DNA of 64,000 nucleotides from Thermoplasmata archaeon (GTDB lineage: Archaea > Thermoplasmatota > Thermoplasmata > Methanomassiliicoccales > Methanomethylophilaceae): contig SUSV01000001.1 in the NCBI GenBank assembly GCA_015063245.1, positions 62,001 through 126,000 on the forward strand, given 5' to 3'. Below the pieces are notes generated by a model. It saw only the letters and a program-made list of their open reading frames with translations, had not been told where the DNA came from and did not search any database. The position numbers were made by a program, and so were the translations under genes. Positions 34,801 to 43,319 of the stretch are shown piece by piece (position 1 is the stretch's first letter; each line of letters opens with the position of its first letter).

Positions 34801-35638
34801 GGAAGAAGTTCTGTTCATCGGGCGTGTATATCCCGTAACAGTCCCTTGAGTTGTTTATCTGAGAGAATGCTGTGCACATGGCGATGGCATCCACCCTTCT
34901 CTTGTCCCCGTCCATGAAGTATCTCTTCACGACGTCCCTGGTCCCGAGCCTCTCGTCCGCATTGTGGGCGGTGACGCTGAAGAACACCGGGATGACGTTC
35001 ATCCCGAGAGATTCCATCTTGCGGATCAATGCTATGATGTGCTCCTGATTGTTGTAGATCCAGAGGTTCGACGTGTACAGGATGCCTATAGTTGGTCTGC
35101 CCGGGACGAGGTGTTTTAGATATTCCTCAAGAGTAATGTTCTCATCGAAATCTGGGTGGTAGATCCCATCCTCCCTCGTTGTGACAGGTTCAGGAGGATT
35201 GCCTGTGCCAGTAAGCTTCCATTGCAGCCAATGGAACACTCCCGCGTCGTTCTCCTTGCAACGGTTGGAGAGATAGGTCCTCAGACGGAGGAAGTCCTCA
35301 TCCGTTCCCTTGAACAGGTCCCTGTAGAGGAGGGCTACATCACCGCTCCCTGAATGGATCATGACGTATCCCGGACACGTGTCCAAGACCTTCTCCAGCT
35401 TTTCGAACCTTTTCATCTTGGTGGGGTCGGCCATGCACCTTATCAGGACAAGATCGGCTTCTTTCACCCTCAGGGTGAGCTCATGGTAGGTCAGGGGATC
35501 GTCGTCAACCTGCTCTCCGTTCCTGTGGTACAATTCAACCTGGATGCCCGTGGCCTCGGAGAAAAGATCGATCCCGGCCTTGATGGTACTAGAATCGGCG
35601 CTTTGAACAGAGATGTAAACCACTTTGAGAGGGCTCAT
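31898..35638 (-). CDS. CobN/BchH-family chelatase large subunit (first copy)
   Basis: A 1246-residue large subunit of the cobalto-/magnesium-chelatase family, which binds the tetrapyrrole and receives the metal. Seen: N-terminal region MSPLKVVYISVQSADSST, the core HIGTHGTLEWLPGKNHGLSS near residue 545, IYPYIIDDPGEGIQCKRRSE, and GFIIWATDTMKTNGDDVAYI with GCPPGAYGAGVNHAIE toward the C-terminus, all CobN hallmarks. Length agrees with CobN. ATG 35638 is chosen over an upstream non-conserved frame from 35728. It is divergent from the chlI-chlD-CobN operon across 105 bp. True cobalamin CobN partners CobS/CobT are absent; the BchI/BchD-type partners are next door. Confidence 0.94.
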   Translation of the reverse strand: MSPLKVVYISVQSADSSTIKAGIDLFSEATGIQVELYHRNGEQVDDDPLTYHELTLRVKEADLVLIRCMADPTKMKRFEKLEKVLDTCPGYVMIHSGSGDVALLYRDLFKGTDEDFLRLRTYLSNRCKENDAGVFHWLQWKLTGTGNPPEPVTTREDGIYHPDFDENITLEEYLKHLVPGRPTIGILYTSNLWIYNNQEHIIALIRKMESLGMNVIPVFFSVTAHNADERLGTRDVVKRYFMDGDKRRVDAIAMCTAFSQINNSRDCYGIYTPDEQNFFHTLTDIPVMQVMMISGHFADYEETTEGLSKAELSMSIIWPELDGQIITVPIASNESGKSMKRYSPIDDRIDHLAKMMRSWAILSRTPRSERRIAILMYQSRPETGRIGGAAGLDSIESISDMLKRFGKEGYTLDHVPENGKALIDEIVDNITNDLEWSSSERVREKAVALVDNSDYLEHYNRLSEFNRNMMERSWGKPPGEISVDSGKFVIPGIVNGNIYIGFQPLRGWAEQMEAVYHDPLIPCPHQYLEFYRWLKNDFKANVVFHIGTHGTLEWLPGKNHGLSSKCFPDLVLDGIPHIYPYIIDDPGEGIQCKRRSEAVLIGHMCPTMTRAGSYDDISAVDEPLQSYFRSKASQNDERKKAMLTEILEALKKSDMLRDLNLDSGITAEELEYHLDDIHEYITEVKDALIRDGLHILGRAPEGELLDEMIYGLMRLRNGDVPSLRASFYASRSYDIDALLESPSSLTGGEVNGLIIDRLDSELMGLLAQMREKDYDLDSCIGLFDPMTDDLRASVVYVCSTLSKNISKMSDEMDNIIHACDGGYVLPGPSGAPMRGNAHILPMGRNYYSVDPDTIPPKSSWEIGRKMADQMIQRYIDDKGMYPQEVGFIIWATDTMKTNGDDVAYILWLMGVRPVWSETGGQVTGLEVIPLSELGRPRIDVTVRITGLFRDAFPNLIDLIDDAVRMVSELDEDDKDNYLAANLRRDIVESLANGMTVDEARKKNSVRIFGCPPGAYGAGVNHAIEYGDWKTVRDLADIYMEWGSYAYGRGMSGVQMKDQFMKRFGKVGITVKNVPDREIDVLDVDDFYSYLGGLNAFVKAYGNQDAVSFMGDGSDPDKVKLRDSKQELQFVYRSKALNPKYINGLKQHGFRGVAEVTNLTEFTFGWDATSDIADDWMYQGLAEKYLFDPETREWMEESNPYATMEMVNRLMEAYDRGMWNADPETIEKLKDLFMDLEERIEGLQDKS

Positions 35639-35686
35639 TGGATGTATAATCCGTTCAACCGATATCAATCTGTCTTTGCATCCACC

Positions 35687-35717
35687 ACTAAATAAATTGA
35701 ACTGGCTTTTATTTAGT
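35687..35717. promoter_or_regulatory. Symmetric bidirectional promoter between the two chelatase units
   Basis: ACTAAATAAA (35687-35696) and TTTATTTAGT (35708-35717) are exact inverted arms, 11 bp apart. Each arm resembles a TATA box for one direction: the right arm is about 30 nt ahead of the chlI-like ATG (35744, leaderless), and the left about 50 nt ahead of the CobN ATG (35638). One regulator could control both. Confidence 0.6.
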
Positions 35718-35743
35718 TGGACGAACATTCAAAATCCGATATC

Positions 35744-36769
35744 ATGGACAAACTCATTTTCCCGTTCGTCTCGATAGTCGGACAGGACGATATGAAGAAG
35801 GCGCTTCTTCTGAATATGGTCGATCCGAGCATCGGGGGAGCACTCATAAAAGGCGAGAAGGGTACCGCCAAATCTACCACGGTACGTTCGCTCTCGCAGA
35901 TCCTTCCGTACAGAACAGTGGTGGATGGATGCGTCTTCAACTGCGATCCGTCCAAGCCCGAGAACATGTGCCCGTATTGCTCGGAGAGGCTCTCCAAAGG
36001 GGAGGAGCTGAAGAGCAGACAGGTGCAGATGAGGGTGGTCGAGCTGCCGCTCAGCGCCACCGAGGACCGTGTGGCCGGAACCTTGGACATAGAGCATGTC
36101 CTCAAGACAGGTGAGAAGAAGTTCGAACCCGGAGTTCTTGCGCAGGCCAACGGCAATCTCCTCTATGTGGATGAGGTGAATCTGCTCGACGACCATATCG
36201 TGGACCTCCTTCTGGATTCGGCAGCTATGGGAGTGAACTACATCGAGAGGGAAGGCGTCTCATTCTCGCACCCATCCAGGTTCATCCTCGTAGGGACCAT
36301 GAATCCCGAGGAGGGCGAGCTCAGGCCCCAGCTTCTGGACAGGTTCGGACTGTCGGTAGACGTCAAGGGCGACAAGGATACGGAGCTCCGCATGGAGGTG
36401 GTCAAGAGGAGGATCGCGTTCGATACCGACCCCGCAGGATACACCAAGAAATGCCAGGCGGAGACCGATGCGATGCGCCAGAAGATCACCGATGCCCGCG
36501 AGAACCTGCCTAAGGTGGAGGCAGGGGACGGCATAATAAAGGCCATTGTGACAATCACAACCAATTTCGAGATCGACGGACACAGGGCGGACATAACCAT
36601 GCTGAAGGCCGCTAAGGCCAATGCAGCCCTGGACGGCAGGATCGAGGTGACCAAGGACGATATAAGGGCGGTCGCCTCCCTCGTGCTCTCGCACCGTATG
36701 AGGCGCAGACCCTTCGAAGAGGCCGCGTTCGATACCGAGGAACTCGAAAAATGTCTTCAGTCGATCTGA
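35744..36769 (+). CDS. Magnesium-chelatase I-like AAA+ ATPase
   Basis: A 341-residue BchI/ChlI-type AAA+ motor that drives metal insertion with the D and H subunits. Seen: Walker A GEKGTAKST at 37-45, an insert with Cys63, Cys67, Cys76 and Cys79 (zinc-finger-like, known in CobN-associated I subunits), Walker B LLYVDEVN at 139-146, and sensor GTMNPEEGELRPQLLDRFGL. BchI length is typical. The upstream TTG frame adds 9 residues and is unlikely, since the dyad's TATA arm points to ATG 35744. It overlaps the D-like gene by 19 nt. Confidence 0.94.
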   Translation: MDKLIFPFVSIVGQDDMKKALLLNMVDPSIGGALIKGEKGTAKSTTVRSLSQILPYRTVVDGCVFNCDPSKPENMCPYCSERLSKGEELKSRQVQMRVVELPLSATEDRVAGTLDIEHVLKTGEKKFEPGVLAQANGNLLYVDEVNLLDDHIVDLLLDSAAMGVNYIEREGVSFSHPSRFILVGTMNPEEGELRPQLLDRFGLSVDVKGDKDTELRMEVVKRRIAFDTDPAGYTKKCQAETDAMRQKITDARENLPKVEAGDGIIKAIVTITTNFEIDGHRADITMLKAAKANAALDGRIEVTKDDIRAVASLVLSHRMRRRPFEEAAFDTEELEKCLQSI

Positions 36770-38643
36770 GATACTTCCCCTTCTCGGCAGTATACGGCGT
36801 GGACGATGCCAAAAGGGCGCTCCAGTGCTTATTGGTCAGCCCCAGCCTGAGGACCGTGCTCATAAGGGGCGGACAGGGTTCTGGCAAGACCCTCATCGCG
36901 AGGTCGATCACCAAGATCTCGGGCAAGAAGGTCATCAACATCCCGGTGAATGTCTCGGAGGAGCAGCTCTTCGGCGGTATGGACCTTGACGAGACCATCA
37001 AGCAGGGCAAGCCCGTGGTACAGCCTGGACTGCTCTCCAAGGCCGACGGGCAGCTGGTCTATGTCGACGATGTCAACCTCATGGACCAGAAGATCCTGAT
37101 GACCCTTCTGAACTCGGTCATCGACGGAAGGGTCGTGCTGGAGAGGGAAGGGGTATCCGCCGAGTACACCACCGATGTGAAGCTCATCGCCACGATGAAT
37201 CCGAAGGACACGGACATCAGCCCCCATGTACTGGACCGTTTCGACCTCTGCGCCTACATTACGCCTCCGGAGAACGATGAGGAGAAGGCGGAGGTGCTGA
37301 GAAGGAACATGGATTTCCAGAAGGACCCCTATGCATTCTCTATCCATTACATGGAGGATGACGAGGAGGTTAGGTCCAACATTGAGAGGGCGAAGACGCT
37401 CCTCCCCCTGGTCACGGTCACCGATGATCTCATAGAGGTGTCCGTGGAGCTGGCCGTCAAGGTCATGGCCGACGGTATGCGCGGAGACATAACATTGATC
37501 AACACGGCGGTCTCGATGGCGGCCCTGAACGGCCGCGACGAGGTCATGAAGAAGGACATAGAGGAAGCCGCGATGCTGTGTCTGGCTCATAGGCGCAACT
37601 ATGCTCAGGAGCCTCCTCCGGAACAGCCTCCGGAGAATCAGAATGACACGGAGGACCAGCCGGACGAGCCCCCGCCGCAGGATGACAGGAACGATGATGA
37701 GAGGTCCGATGAGGAGCCCCCGGAGGATCAGGATGATACGGATGATCAGCAGGAGCCCCCGGACAACGATTTCCAGCAGCTCCTGGACGAGATGGTGTTC
37801 GAGATCGGCGAGCAGTTCAGGGTGGTCGATTATCTGAGCGACAGGCACAGGAGGATCTCCAAGACCTCCGCCAAGAAGGGTCGCAGGATGATGGTCGAGA
37901 GCTCGGATGCAACGGGCCGCTATGCAAGGCCGAGGATACCGTCCGAGAAGACAAGCGACATCGCGTTCGATGCCACCGTGAGGGCCGCCGCCCCATACCA
38001 GAGGAGCAGGGAGCACAGCGGATTGGCCATCAACATCCAGAAGCAGGATGTGAGGGAGAAGGTCCGCGAGATGCGCGCAGGATGCACCATCCTGTTCCTG
38101 GTCGATGCAAGCGGTTCCCTCGGGGTCAGGAAGAGGATGACGGCCGTCAAGGGTGCCGTGCTGTCCATGCTCAAGGACAGCTATGTCAAGAGGGACAGGA
38201 TAGGCATGATGGCGTTCCGCCGCGACTCCGCGGAGCTGGTGCTCCCGCCGACGAGATCGGTCGAGTACAGCTACCGCAAGCTGGAGGAGATGCCCACGGG
38301 AGGCAAGACGCCCCTCGCGGAGGCATTGGTCACCGTGAACGAGTACATGACCGCGTACTCGAGGTCCCATGAGGGAGAGATGTGCTACATCGTCCTCATA
38401 ACGGACGGCCGTGCGAACGTCCCGCTGAAGGAGGGGGCGAACGCCAACGAGGAAGTGATCAGCCTGGCGGAGCGTATGGCGATACCGCAGGTCAAATGGA
38501 TAGTCATAGACGCGAGTGCAGGATTCATCAGATTCGACAACGCCAACAGGTTGGCGGAGGCACTCGAAGGCACGTATTTCAGATTGGAGGATCTGAACGC
38601 CGACAGGCTCGCGGAGAGCGTGAGGGCCGCGATAAACAGATGA
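36751..38643 (+). CDS. Magnesium-chelatase D-like protein (AAA+, acidic linker, VWA)
   Basis: A 630-residue BchD/ChlD-type subunit. Residues 1-280: AAA+ domain with Walker A GGQGSGKT (40-47) and LVYVDDVNLMD. Residues about 286-340: Pro/Glu/Asp/Gln-rich linker, a usual feature of D subunits. Residues about 440-630: von Willebrand A domain with MIDAS DASGS at 452-456 and VLITDGRAN. The VWA part contacts the CobN/BchH subunit. Overlaps the I-like gene; the second CobN starts 28 bp downstream with a strong AAAGGAGG site. Confidence 0.95.
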   Translation: MSSVDLRYFPFSAVYGVDDAKRALQCLLVSPSLRTVLIRGGQGSGKTLIARSITKISGKKVINIPVNVSEEQLFGGMDLDETIKQGKPVVQPGLLSKADGQLVYVDDVNLMDQKILMTLLNSVIDGRVVLEREGVSAEYTTDVKLIATMNPKDTDISPHVLDRFDLCAYITPPENDEEKAEVLRRNMDFQKDPYAFSIHYMEDDEEVRSNIERAKTLLPLVTVTDDLIEVSVELAVKVMADGMRGDITLINTAVSMAALNGRDEVMKKDIEEAAMLCLAHRRNYAQEPPPEQPPENQNDTEDQPDEPPPQDDRNDDERSDEEPPEDQDDTDDQQEPPDNDFQQLLDEMVFEIGEQFRVVDYLSDRHRRISKTSAKKGRRMMVESSDATGRYARPRIPSEKTSDIAFDATVRAAAPYQRSREHSGLAINIQKQDVREKVREMRAGCTILFLVDASGSLGVRKRMTAVKGAVLSMLKDSYVKRDRIGMMAFRRDSAELVLPPTRSVEYSYRKLEEMPTGGKTPLAEALVTVNEYMTAYSRSHEGEMCYIVLITDGRANVPLKEGANANEEVISLAERMAIPQVKWIVIDASAGFIRFDNANRLAEALEGTYFRLEDLNADRLAESVRAAINR

Positions 38644-38671
38644 AGGGTACAGGGAAAGGAGGCAGAAATGT

Positions 38672-41600
38672 ATGAGGTTCGTGAACATATCGATCGGGAC
38701 CATCGACAGCTATCTGATGAACGAGGCTGTCAAATCGGTGCGTTCGGAGGGTTACGATGTGGATTACCACAACTATGACAATGTGGATCTGGATGACGAT
38801 CCGCTTTATCTCGCATCGGCCATCAAGGTGATATCGAAGGCCGATTTCATCACGATAAAGGTCCATGGGGACACCTCCTACTGCAAGAAGTTCGACAAGA
38901 TCCTCAACACGATAGAGAAGCACAGCATATGCACCCATCTCAGCTGCACGGATGATTGCGTCACCGACGCCTTCAGAAGGCTGTTCATAGGGACGGATGA
39001 GGAATACGGCAGGATAATGGCCTATGCGGTCCTCGGAGGGGACGATAACTTCGAAGCACTGATCAAATGGGGGCTGAGGAGGTTCGACGGCATAGACCTT
39101 GAGGTGGCTGAACCGAAGCACCCTCTGACAGAGGGAGTGTACATCCCAGGTTCGGATGACAACGACATAGGGAAGTATCTCGATTCGCTGGATGCGTCCA
39201 AGCCCAACATAGGGATATTCTTCTATCAGAAGCAGTGGGTCACAGGCAACCTCGGGAACATCGACGGGCTCATCAGGGCCGTCGAGGACCTGGGAGGCAA
39301 CCCTGTGCCGGTGTTCCTCAACACATACGAGAACAAGATCGATGGCTCCAAGGGGGTGAAGAGGCTGCTCAGGGAGGACCTGACCCGCAACGGGAAGCCG
39401 GTCCTCGATGCCATCATCGAGACCATGAGCTTCAGCCAGACCCTGGTGGCGAACCCGGGTACGGGGGACCAGGTCTGCAATGACAACTTCTTCGACGAGT
39501 ACGGGGTCCCGGTGCTGCAGACCACGACCATGGTCTCAACGGAAGAGTATTGGAAATGCCATCTCGAGGGATTATCCCCTGCGGAGATAGCATACGACAT
39601 CGTGCATCCTGAGTTCGACGGCCAGATCATAGTCCCCGCATCTGCGACCAACGAGATGGACGGGGACGTCCGCTATTACAAATCATTGACAGACAGAGCC
39701 TACCGCGTTGCGGATATGGCAATGATGTGGGCGAGGCTCAGGCACATCGAGAACAGGGACAGGAAGGTTGCTATCCTGCTCTATCAGTATCCTCCCAAGA
39801 ACGCGGGAGCGGGCGGAGCGGCAGGACTCGACACTTTCGCCAGTGTAGTTAACATCCTGCACAGGATGAGGGATGACGGATACAACGTCGGCGATTCGAT
39901 CCCGGAGACAGCGAAGGAGCTGGTGGATGTGCTGCTGTCCGGCCTCACCAACGATACCGAGATGATGTCATCGGACGAGGTCAGCAGGCGCGCGGAGGAC
40001 ATGATACCTCCGGAGCAGTACAACATATGGTACAGGGAGCTCTCGGAGGCAGCCAGGGCGAGGATCGAGAAGGACTGGGGGAAGCCTCCCGGCGAGTTCT
40101 ACACGGTAGGGAAGGACATCATCGTACCCGGAACGGTGTTCGGGAACATCATAGTGGGCTTCCAGCCTGACAGGGGAAAGGACATTCAGTCTGATTACCA
40201 CGACCCGGACTGCGTGCATCCCCATCAGTATTATGCATACTACAAGTGGCTCAGACACGATTTCGGAGCCAAGGCGGTCATCCATGTGGGTACCCATGGG
40301 ACCCTCGAATGGCTTCCGGGGAAGGCGGTGGCGCTCAGCGGAGACTGCTGTCCCGACTATGTCATGTCCTCTCTCCCGGACATATATCCGTACGTCATCG
40401 GCAACCCCGGAGAGGGAGTTCAGGCCAAGAGGCGTGCGGCCGCGGTCATCATCGACCATATGATCCCGACGATGACCCGCGCAGGAGGCTATGATGAGAT
40501 CCTGGAGCTGGAGGGCACCGTCCAGAACTACCTGAAGGCGGTGACGCAGGGCCAGGAACAGAGCGCGGCGATGATCCTTGAGAAGATCAGGGAGATCCTG
40601 ACCCGCATGGACATGTTCAACGACCTAAAGCTCGATCCGGGATGCTCGGACAAGGAGCTGGAGGCCAAGGTCAACGACCTCTACGATTACATAGTCGACA
40701 TTAAGGAGAATCTGATCAAGGACGGCCTGCACATCCTCGGGGAGATCCCCGAAGGGAAGAGGCTGGAGGAGGACGTCTACAGCCTGACCCGCATGCCCAA
40801 CGGCGAGGTGCCGTCATTGAGGGCGGGGATCGCATCCTCGATGGGCTACGACATATTCGACCTCCAGAACAACTCGTCGGAAAGGAACGCCGAAGGCGTC
40901 CTCAAGGGGCAGATACTGGAGGATGTCGAGACGAGGATGGAGGACCTCATCAAGGATATGCACGAGGCTGGATTCGATAAAGCTCAATGCCTGTCACTCG
41001 TATCCGATTACAACGAGGATGTGAAGGCCGTGACCTCGTTCATCTGCGACGAGCTGTATCCTAACCTGCTGCATATGGACAATGAGATCGACAGCGTCAT
41101 GAAGGCATTGCAGGGGAGGTTCGTGGAACCCGGTCCCTCGGGATGCCCGACCAGAGGGAGGGCGCAGATCCTGCCGACCGGCAGGAACTTCTATTCAATC
41201 GACCCGGATGCGGTCCCCTGGCACTCCAGCTGGGAGATTGGTAAGAAGATGGCCGACCAGATGATAGAGCGCTATGTGGAGCAGCACGGCGCATATCCGA
41301 AGAACGTCGGTATCGTCATGTGGGCCACCGATACGATGAAGACCGGGGGCGACGACACCGCATACGTCCTGTGGCTGATGGGTATACGCCCGGTCTGGAC
41401 CGGGTATGCTGGGCGCGTCAAGGACCTCGAGGTCGTCCCGGTATCCGAGCTTGGAAGGCCCAGGATCGACGTCACGCTGAGGATCAGCGGTCTTTTCAGG
41501 GACACGTTCCCCAACCTAGTCAGGATGATCGACCGTGCCGTCCATATGGTCGCCGAACTCGATGAATCAGAAGAGGAGAACTATATCCTGGCCAATCTGC

Positions 41601-42391
41601 GCAGGGATATAGTGCTCTCCATCGAGGAGGGGATGCCCGAGGATCAGGCGAGGGAGGATGCGATGATACGCATCTTCGGGGATGCCCCGGGAACCTACGG
41701 TTCAGGTACCAACATCCTCATCAGGACCTCGGATTGGAAGGAGCAGGACGAGATCGGGAAGATATACCGCGACTATGGTGAATATGCCTACGGCAACGGA
41801 AGGTACGGCGAGAGGAAATCGGATGCGTTCAGGCACAAGCTCATGAACATGGATGTGACCGTGAAGAACAGCGTCAGCAGGGAGTATGACATGTTCGACA
41901 ACGACGATGTCTACACGGATCTGGGAGGTTTCAACGCAGCCGTGAAGTCCGTGCGCGGGGAGATGCCGACTTCTATCATCGGATTCTCGGCGGATACGGC
42001 TAACATCAAGACGAAGACCATCGAGGAGGAAGGGCGCTACATCTTCCGCAGCAAGATCAACAATCCGAAATGGGTCGAGGGTCTGAAGCCCCACGGATTC
42101 AAGGGGGCCCAGGAGATATCGAAGATGACCGAATACGTATTCGGATGGGGTGCGACATCGGATATAATCGAAGGCTGGGAGTACAAGTCCATCGCGGACA
42201 ACTTCCTGTTCGATAAGGAGAACTCCGAATGGTTCAGGGACGCGAACCCCTATGCCATGTTCGAGGTGACATCCCGTCTGCTCGAGGCGATCTACCGCGA
42301 GATGTGGGATGCCGATGAGGAGACGGAGGAGAAGCTGAAGGAGCTCTACGAGGATCTCGAAGGAGACTTGGAAGGTCTCAGCGATAGGTGA
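38672..42391 (+). CDS. CobN/BchH-family chelatase large subunit (second copy)
   Basis: A 1239-residue paralogue of the protein at 31.9-35.6 kb. Shared core: HVGTHGTLEWLPGKAVALSG near residue 538, YVIGNPGEGVQAKRRAAAV, VGIVMWATDTMKTGGDDTAY and GDAPGTYGSGTNI. The N-terminal 300 residues differ most from the first copy, suggesting a different tetrapyrrole or metal, or a second role. Same operon as the I- and D-like subunits, start ATG with GGAAAGGAGG about 9 nt ahead. A second exporter operon follows 67 bp later. Confidence 0.94.
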   Translation: MRFVNISIGTIDSYLMNEAVKSVRSEGYDVDYHNYDNVDLDDDPLYLASAIKVISKADFITIKVHGDTSYCKKFDKILNTIEKHSICTHLSCTDDCVTDAFRRLFIGTDEEYGRIMAYAVLGGDDNFEALIKWGLRRFDGIDLEVAEPKHPLTEGVYIPGSDDNDIGKYLDSLDASKPNIGIFFYQKQWVTGNLGNIDGLIRAVEDLGGNPVPVFLNTYENKIDGSKGVKRLLREDLTRNGKPVLDAIIETMSFSQTLVANPGTGDQVCNDNFFDEYGVPVLQTTTMVSTEEYWKCHLEGLSPAEIAYDIVHPEFDGQIIVPASATNEMDGDVRYYKSLTDRAYRVADMAMMWARLRHIENRDRKVAILLYQYPPKNAGAGGAAGLDTFASVVNILHRMRDDGYNVGDSIPETAKELVDVLLSGLTNDTEMMSSDEVSRRAEDMIPPEQYNIWYRELSEAARARIEKDWGKPPGEFYTVGKDIIVPGTVFGNIIVGFQPDRGKDIQSDYHDPDCVHPHQYYAYYKWLRHDFGAKAVIHVGTHGTLEWLPGKAVALSGDCCPDYVMSSLPDIYPYVIGNPGEGVQAKRRAAAVIIDHMIPTMTRAGGYDEILELEGTVQNYLKAVTQGQEQSAAMILEKIREILTRMDMFNDLKLDPGCSDKELEAKVNDLYDYIVDIKENLIKDGLHILGEIPEGKRLEEDVYSLTRMPNGEVPSLRAGIASSMGYDIFDLQNNSSERNAEGVLKGQILEDVETRMEDLIKDMHEAGFDKAQCLSLVSDYNEDVKAVTSFICDELYPNLLHMDNEIDSVMKALQGRFVEPGPSGCPTRGRAQILPTGRNFYSIDPDAVPWHSSWEIGKKMADQMIERYVEQHGAYPKNVGIVMWATDTMKTGGDDTAYVLWLMGIRPVWTGYAGRVKDLEVVPVSELGRPRIDVTLRISGLFRDTFPNLVRMIDRAVHMVAELDESEEENYILANLRRDIVLSIEEGMPEDQAREDAMIRIFGDAPGTYGSGTNILIRTSDWKEQDEIGKIYRDYGEYAYGNGRYGERKSDAFRHKLMNMDVTVKNSVSREYDMFDNDDVYTDLGGFNAAVKSVRGEMPTSIIGFSADTANIKTKTIEEEGRYIFRSKINNPKWVEGLKPHGFKGAQEISKMTEYVFGWGATSDIIEGWEYKSIADNFLFDKENSEWFRDANPYAMFEVTSRLLEAIYREMWDADEETEEKLKELYEDLEGDLEGLSDR

Positions 42392-42458
42392 TCCCATCGG
42401 CTGCGGATGAGAGCGTTTATCATTATTGGCGGATATATCCCACTAAAAGAGGTATCGG

Positions 42459-43319
42459 ATGGACAATATCGTTGAAGTGAGGGACCTAGTAGTCAAATTC
42501 GGCGATTTTACGGCAGTGGACGGTATATCATTCGATGTCAAGAAGGGCGAGATCTTCGGTTTCCTCGGTCCCAACGGGGCAGGGAAGACCACCACGATCC
42601 GCACCATCACAACCATTCAACAATACACATCTGGCTCTGTGTCGATAGACGGCCATGACATAAAGGACGAGTACCTTGAGGCGAGGAAGCTCATAGGCAT
42701 CGCCCAGCAGCATATCTCCTTGGACAAGGACCTGACCGTCCGGCAGAATCTCAAGCACCATGCGATCCTCCATAAGATACCGAAGAAGGATATCGACCGC
42801 ATCGTCAACGAGACAGCGGACATCCTCGAGCTGAGGGAGTTCATGGACCACAAGGTCATGGACCTGTCCGGCGGGTGGAAGAGGAAGGCGGCGATAATCG
42901 CGGCGATCATCCATCAGCCCAAGATACTGCTCCTCGACGAGCCTACCGCCGGATTGGATACGCGTTCCCGCTACATGCTGTGGGATCTGGTCCGGATGCT
43001 CAACGAGCGCGGGACCACCATCTTCCTTACGACGCATTACATCGAGGAGGCGGAAGCCCTGTGCGACAGGGTCGCCATCATCAACAACGGGAAGCTGGTC
43101 GCGATCGGAACGGTCGACGAGCTCCGCGACTTGATCGGACAGGTGGCCGTGGAGACCACGGACGACTCAGGCAAGCGCAAGGTCCATTATTTCAGGACAA
43201 GGGAGGAGGCGACGGATTTCGCCCATACGCTGACAGATAGGCTCTACAGCGTCAGGAAGACCACTCTGGAGGATGTGTTCCTCGAGATCACCGGAGAGGA
43301 CGGAGGGAAGCTGCAATGA
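42459..43319 (+). CDS. ABC-2 exporter ATPase (second copy)
   Basis: A 286-residue ATPase paralogous to the one at 27.4-28.2 kb. Walker A GPNGAGKTTT, Q-loop GIAQQHISLDKDLTV, signature LSGGWKRKAAIIAAII, Walker B ILLLDEPTAGLD, H-loop LTTHYIEEAEALCDRV, and the same C-terminal ending TLEDVFLEITGE. Its complete N-terminus (IVEVRDLVVKFGDFTAVDG) shows what the first copy lacks a proper start for. Overlaps the permease by 4 nt. A TATA-like GGATATATCC lies near 42430. Confidence 0.94.
   Translation: MDNIVEVRDLVVKFGDFTAVDGISFDVKKGEIFGFLGPNGAGKTTTIRTITTIQQYTSGSVSIDGHDIKDEYLEARKLIGIAQQHISLDKDLTVRQNLKHHAILHKIPKKDIDRIVNETADILELREFMDHKVMDLSGGWKRKAAIIAAIIHQPKILLLDEPTAGLDTRSRYMLWDLVRMLNERGTTIFLTTHYIEEAEALCDRVAIINNGKLVAIGTVDELRDLIGQVAVETTDDSGKRKVHYFRTREEATDFAHTLTDRLYSVRKTTLEDVFLEITGEDGGKLQ

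Noticed and set aside
37610-37770. Tandem DNA repeat in the chlD-like gene
   Set aside because: It is the Pro/acidic linker usual for D subunits, encoded by similar codons, not a repeat element.
36829-38703. 624-codon minus-strand frame across the chlD-like gene
   Set aside because: His/Leu/Val-rich antisense reading of a clear AAA+/VWA gene; no recognisable domain.
31898-42391. Aerobic cobalamin cobaltochelatase CobNST
   Set aside because: CobS and CobT are absent and the AAA+ partners are BchI/BchD-like; an aerobic pathway is unlikely in this setting.
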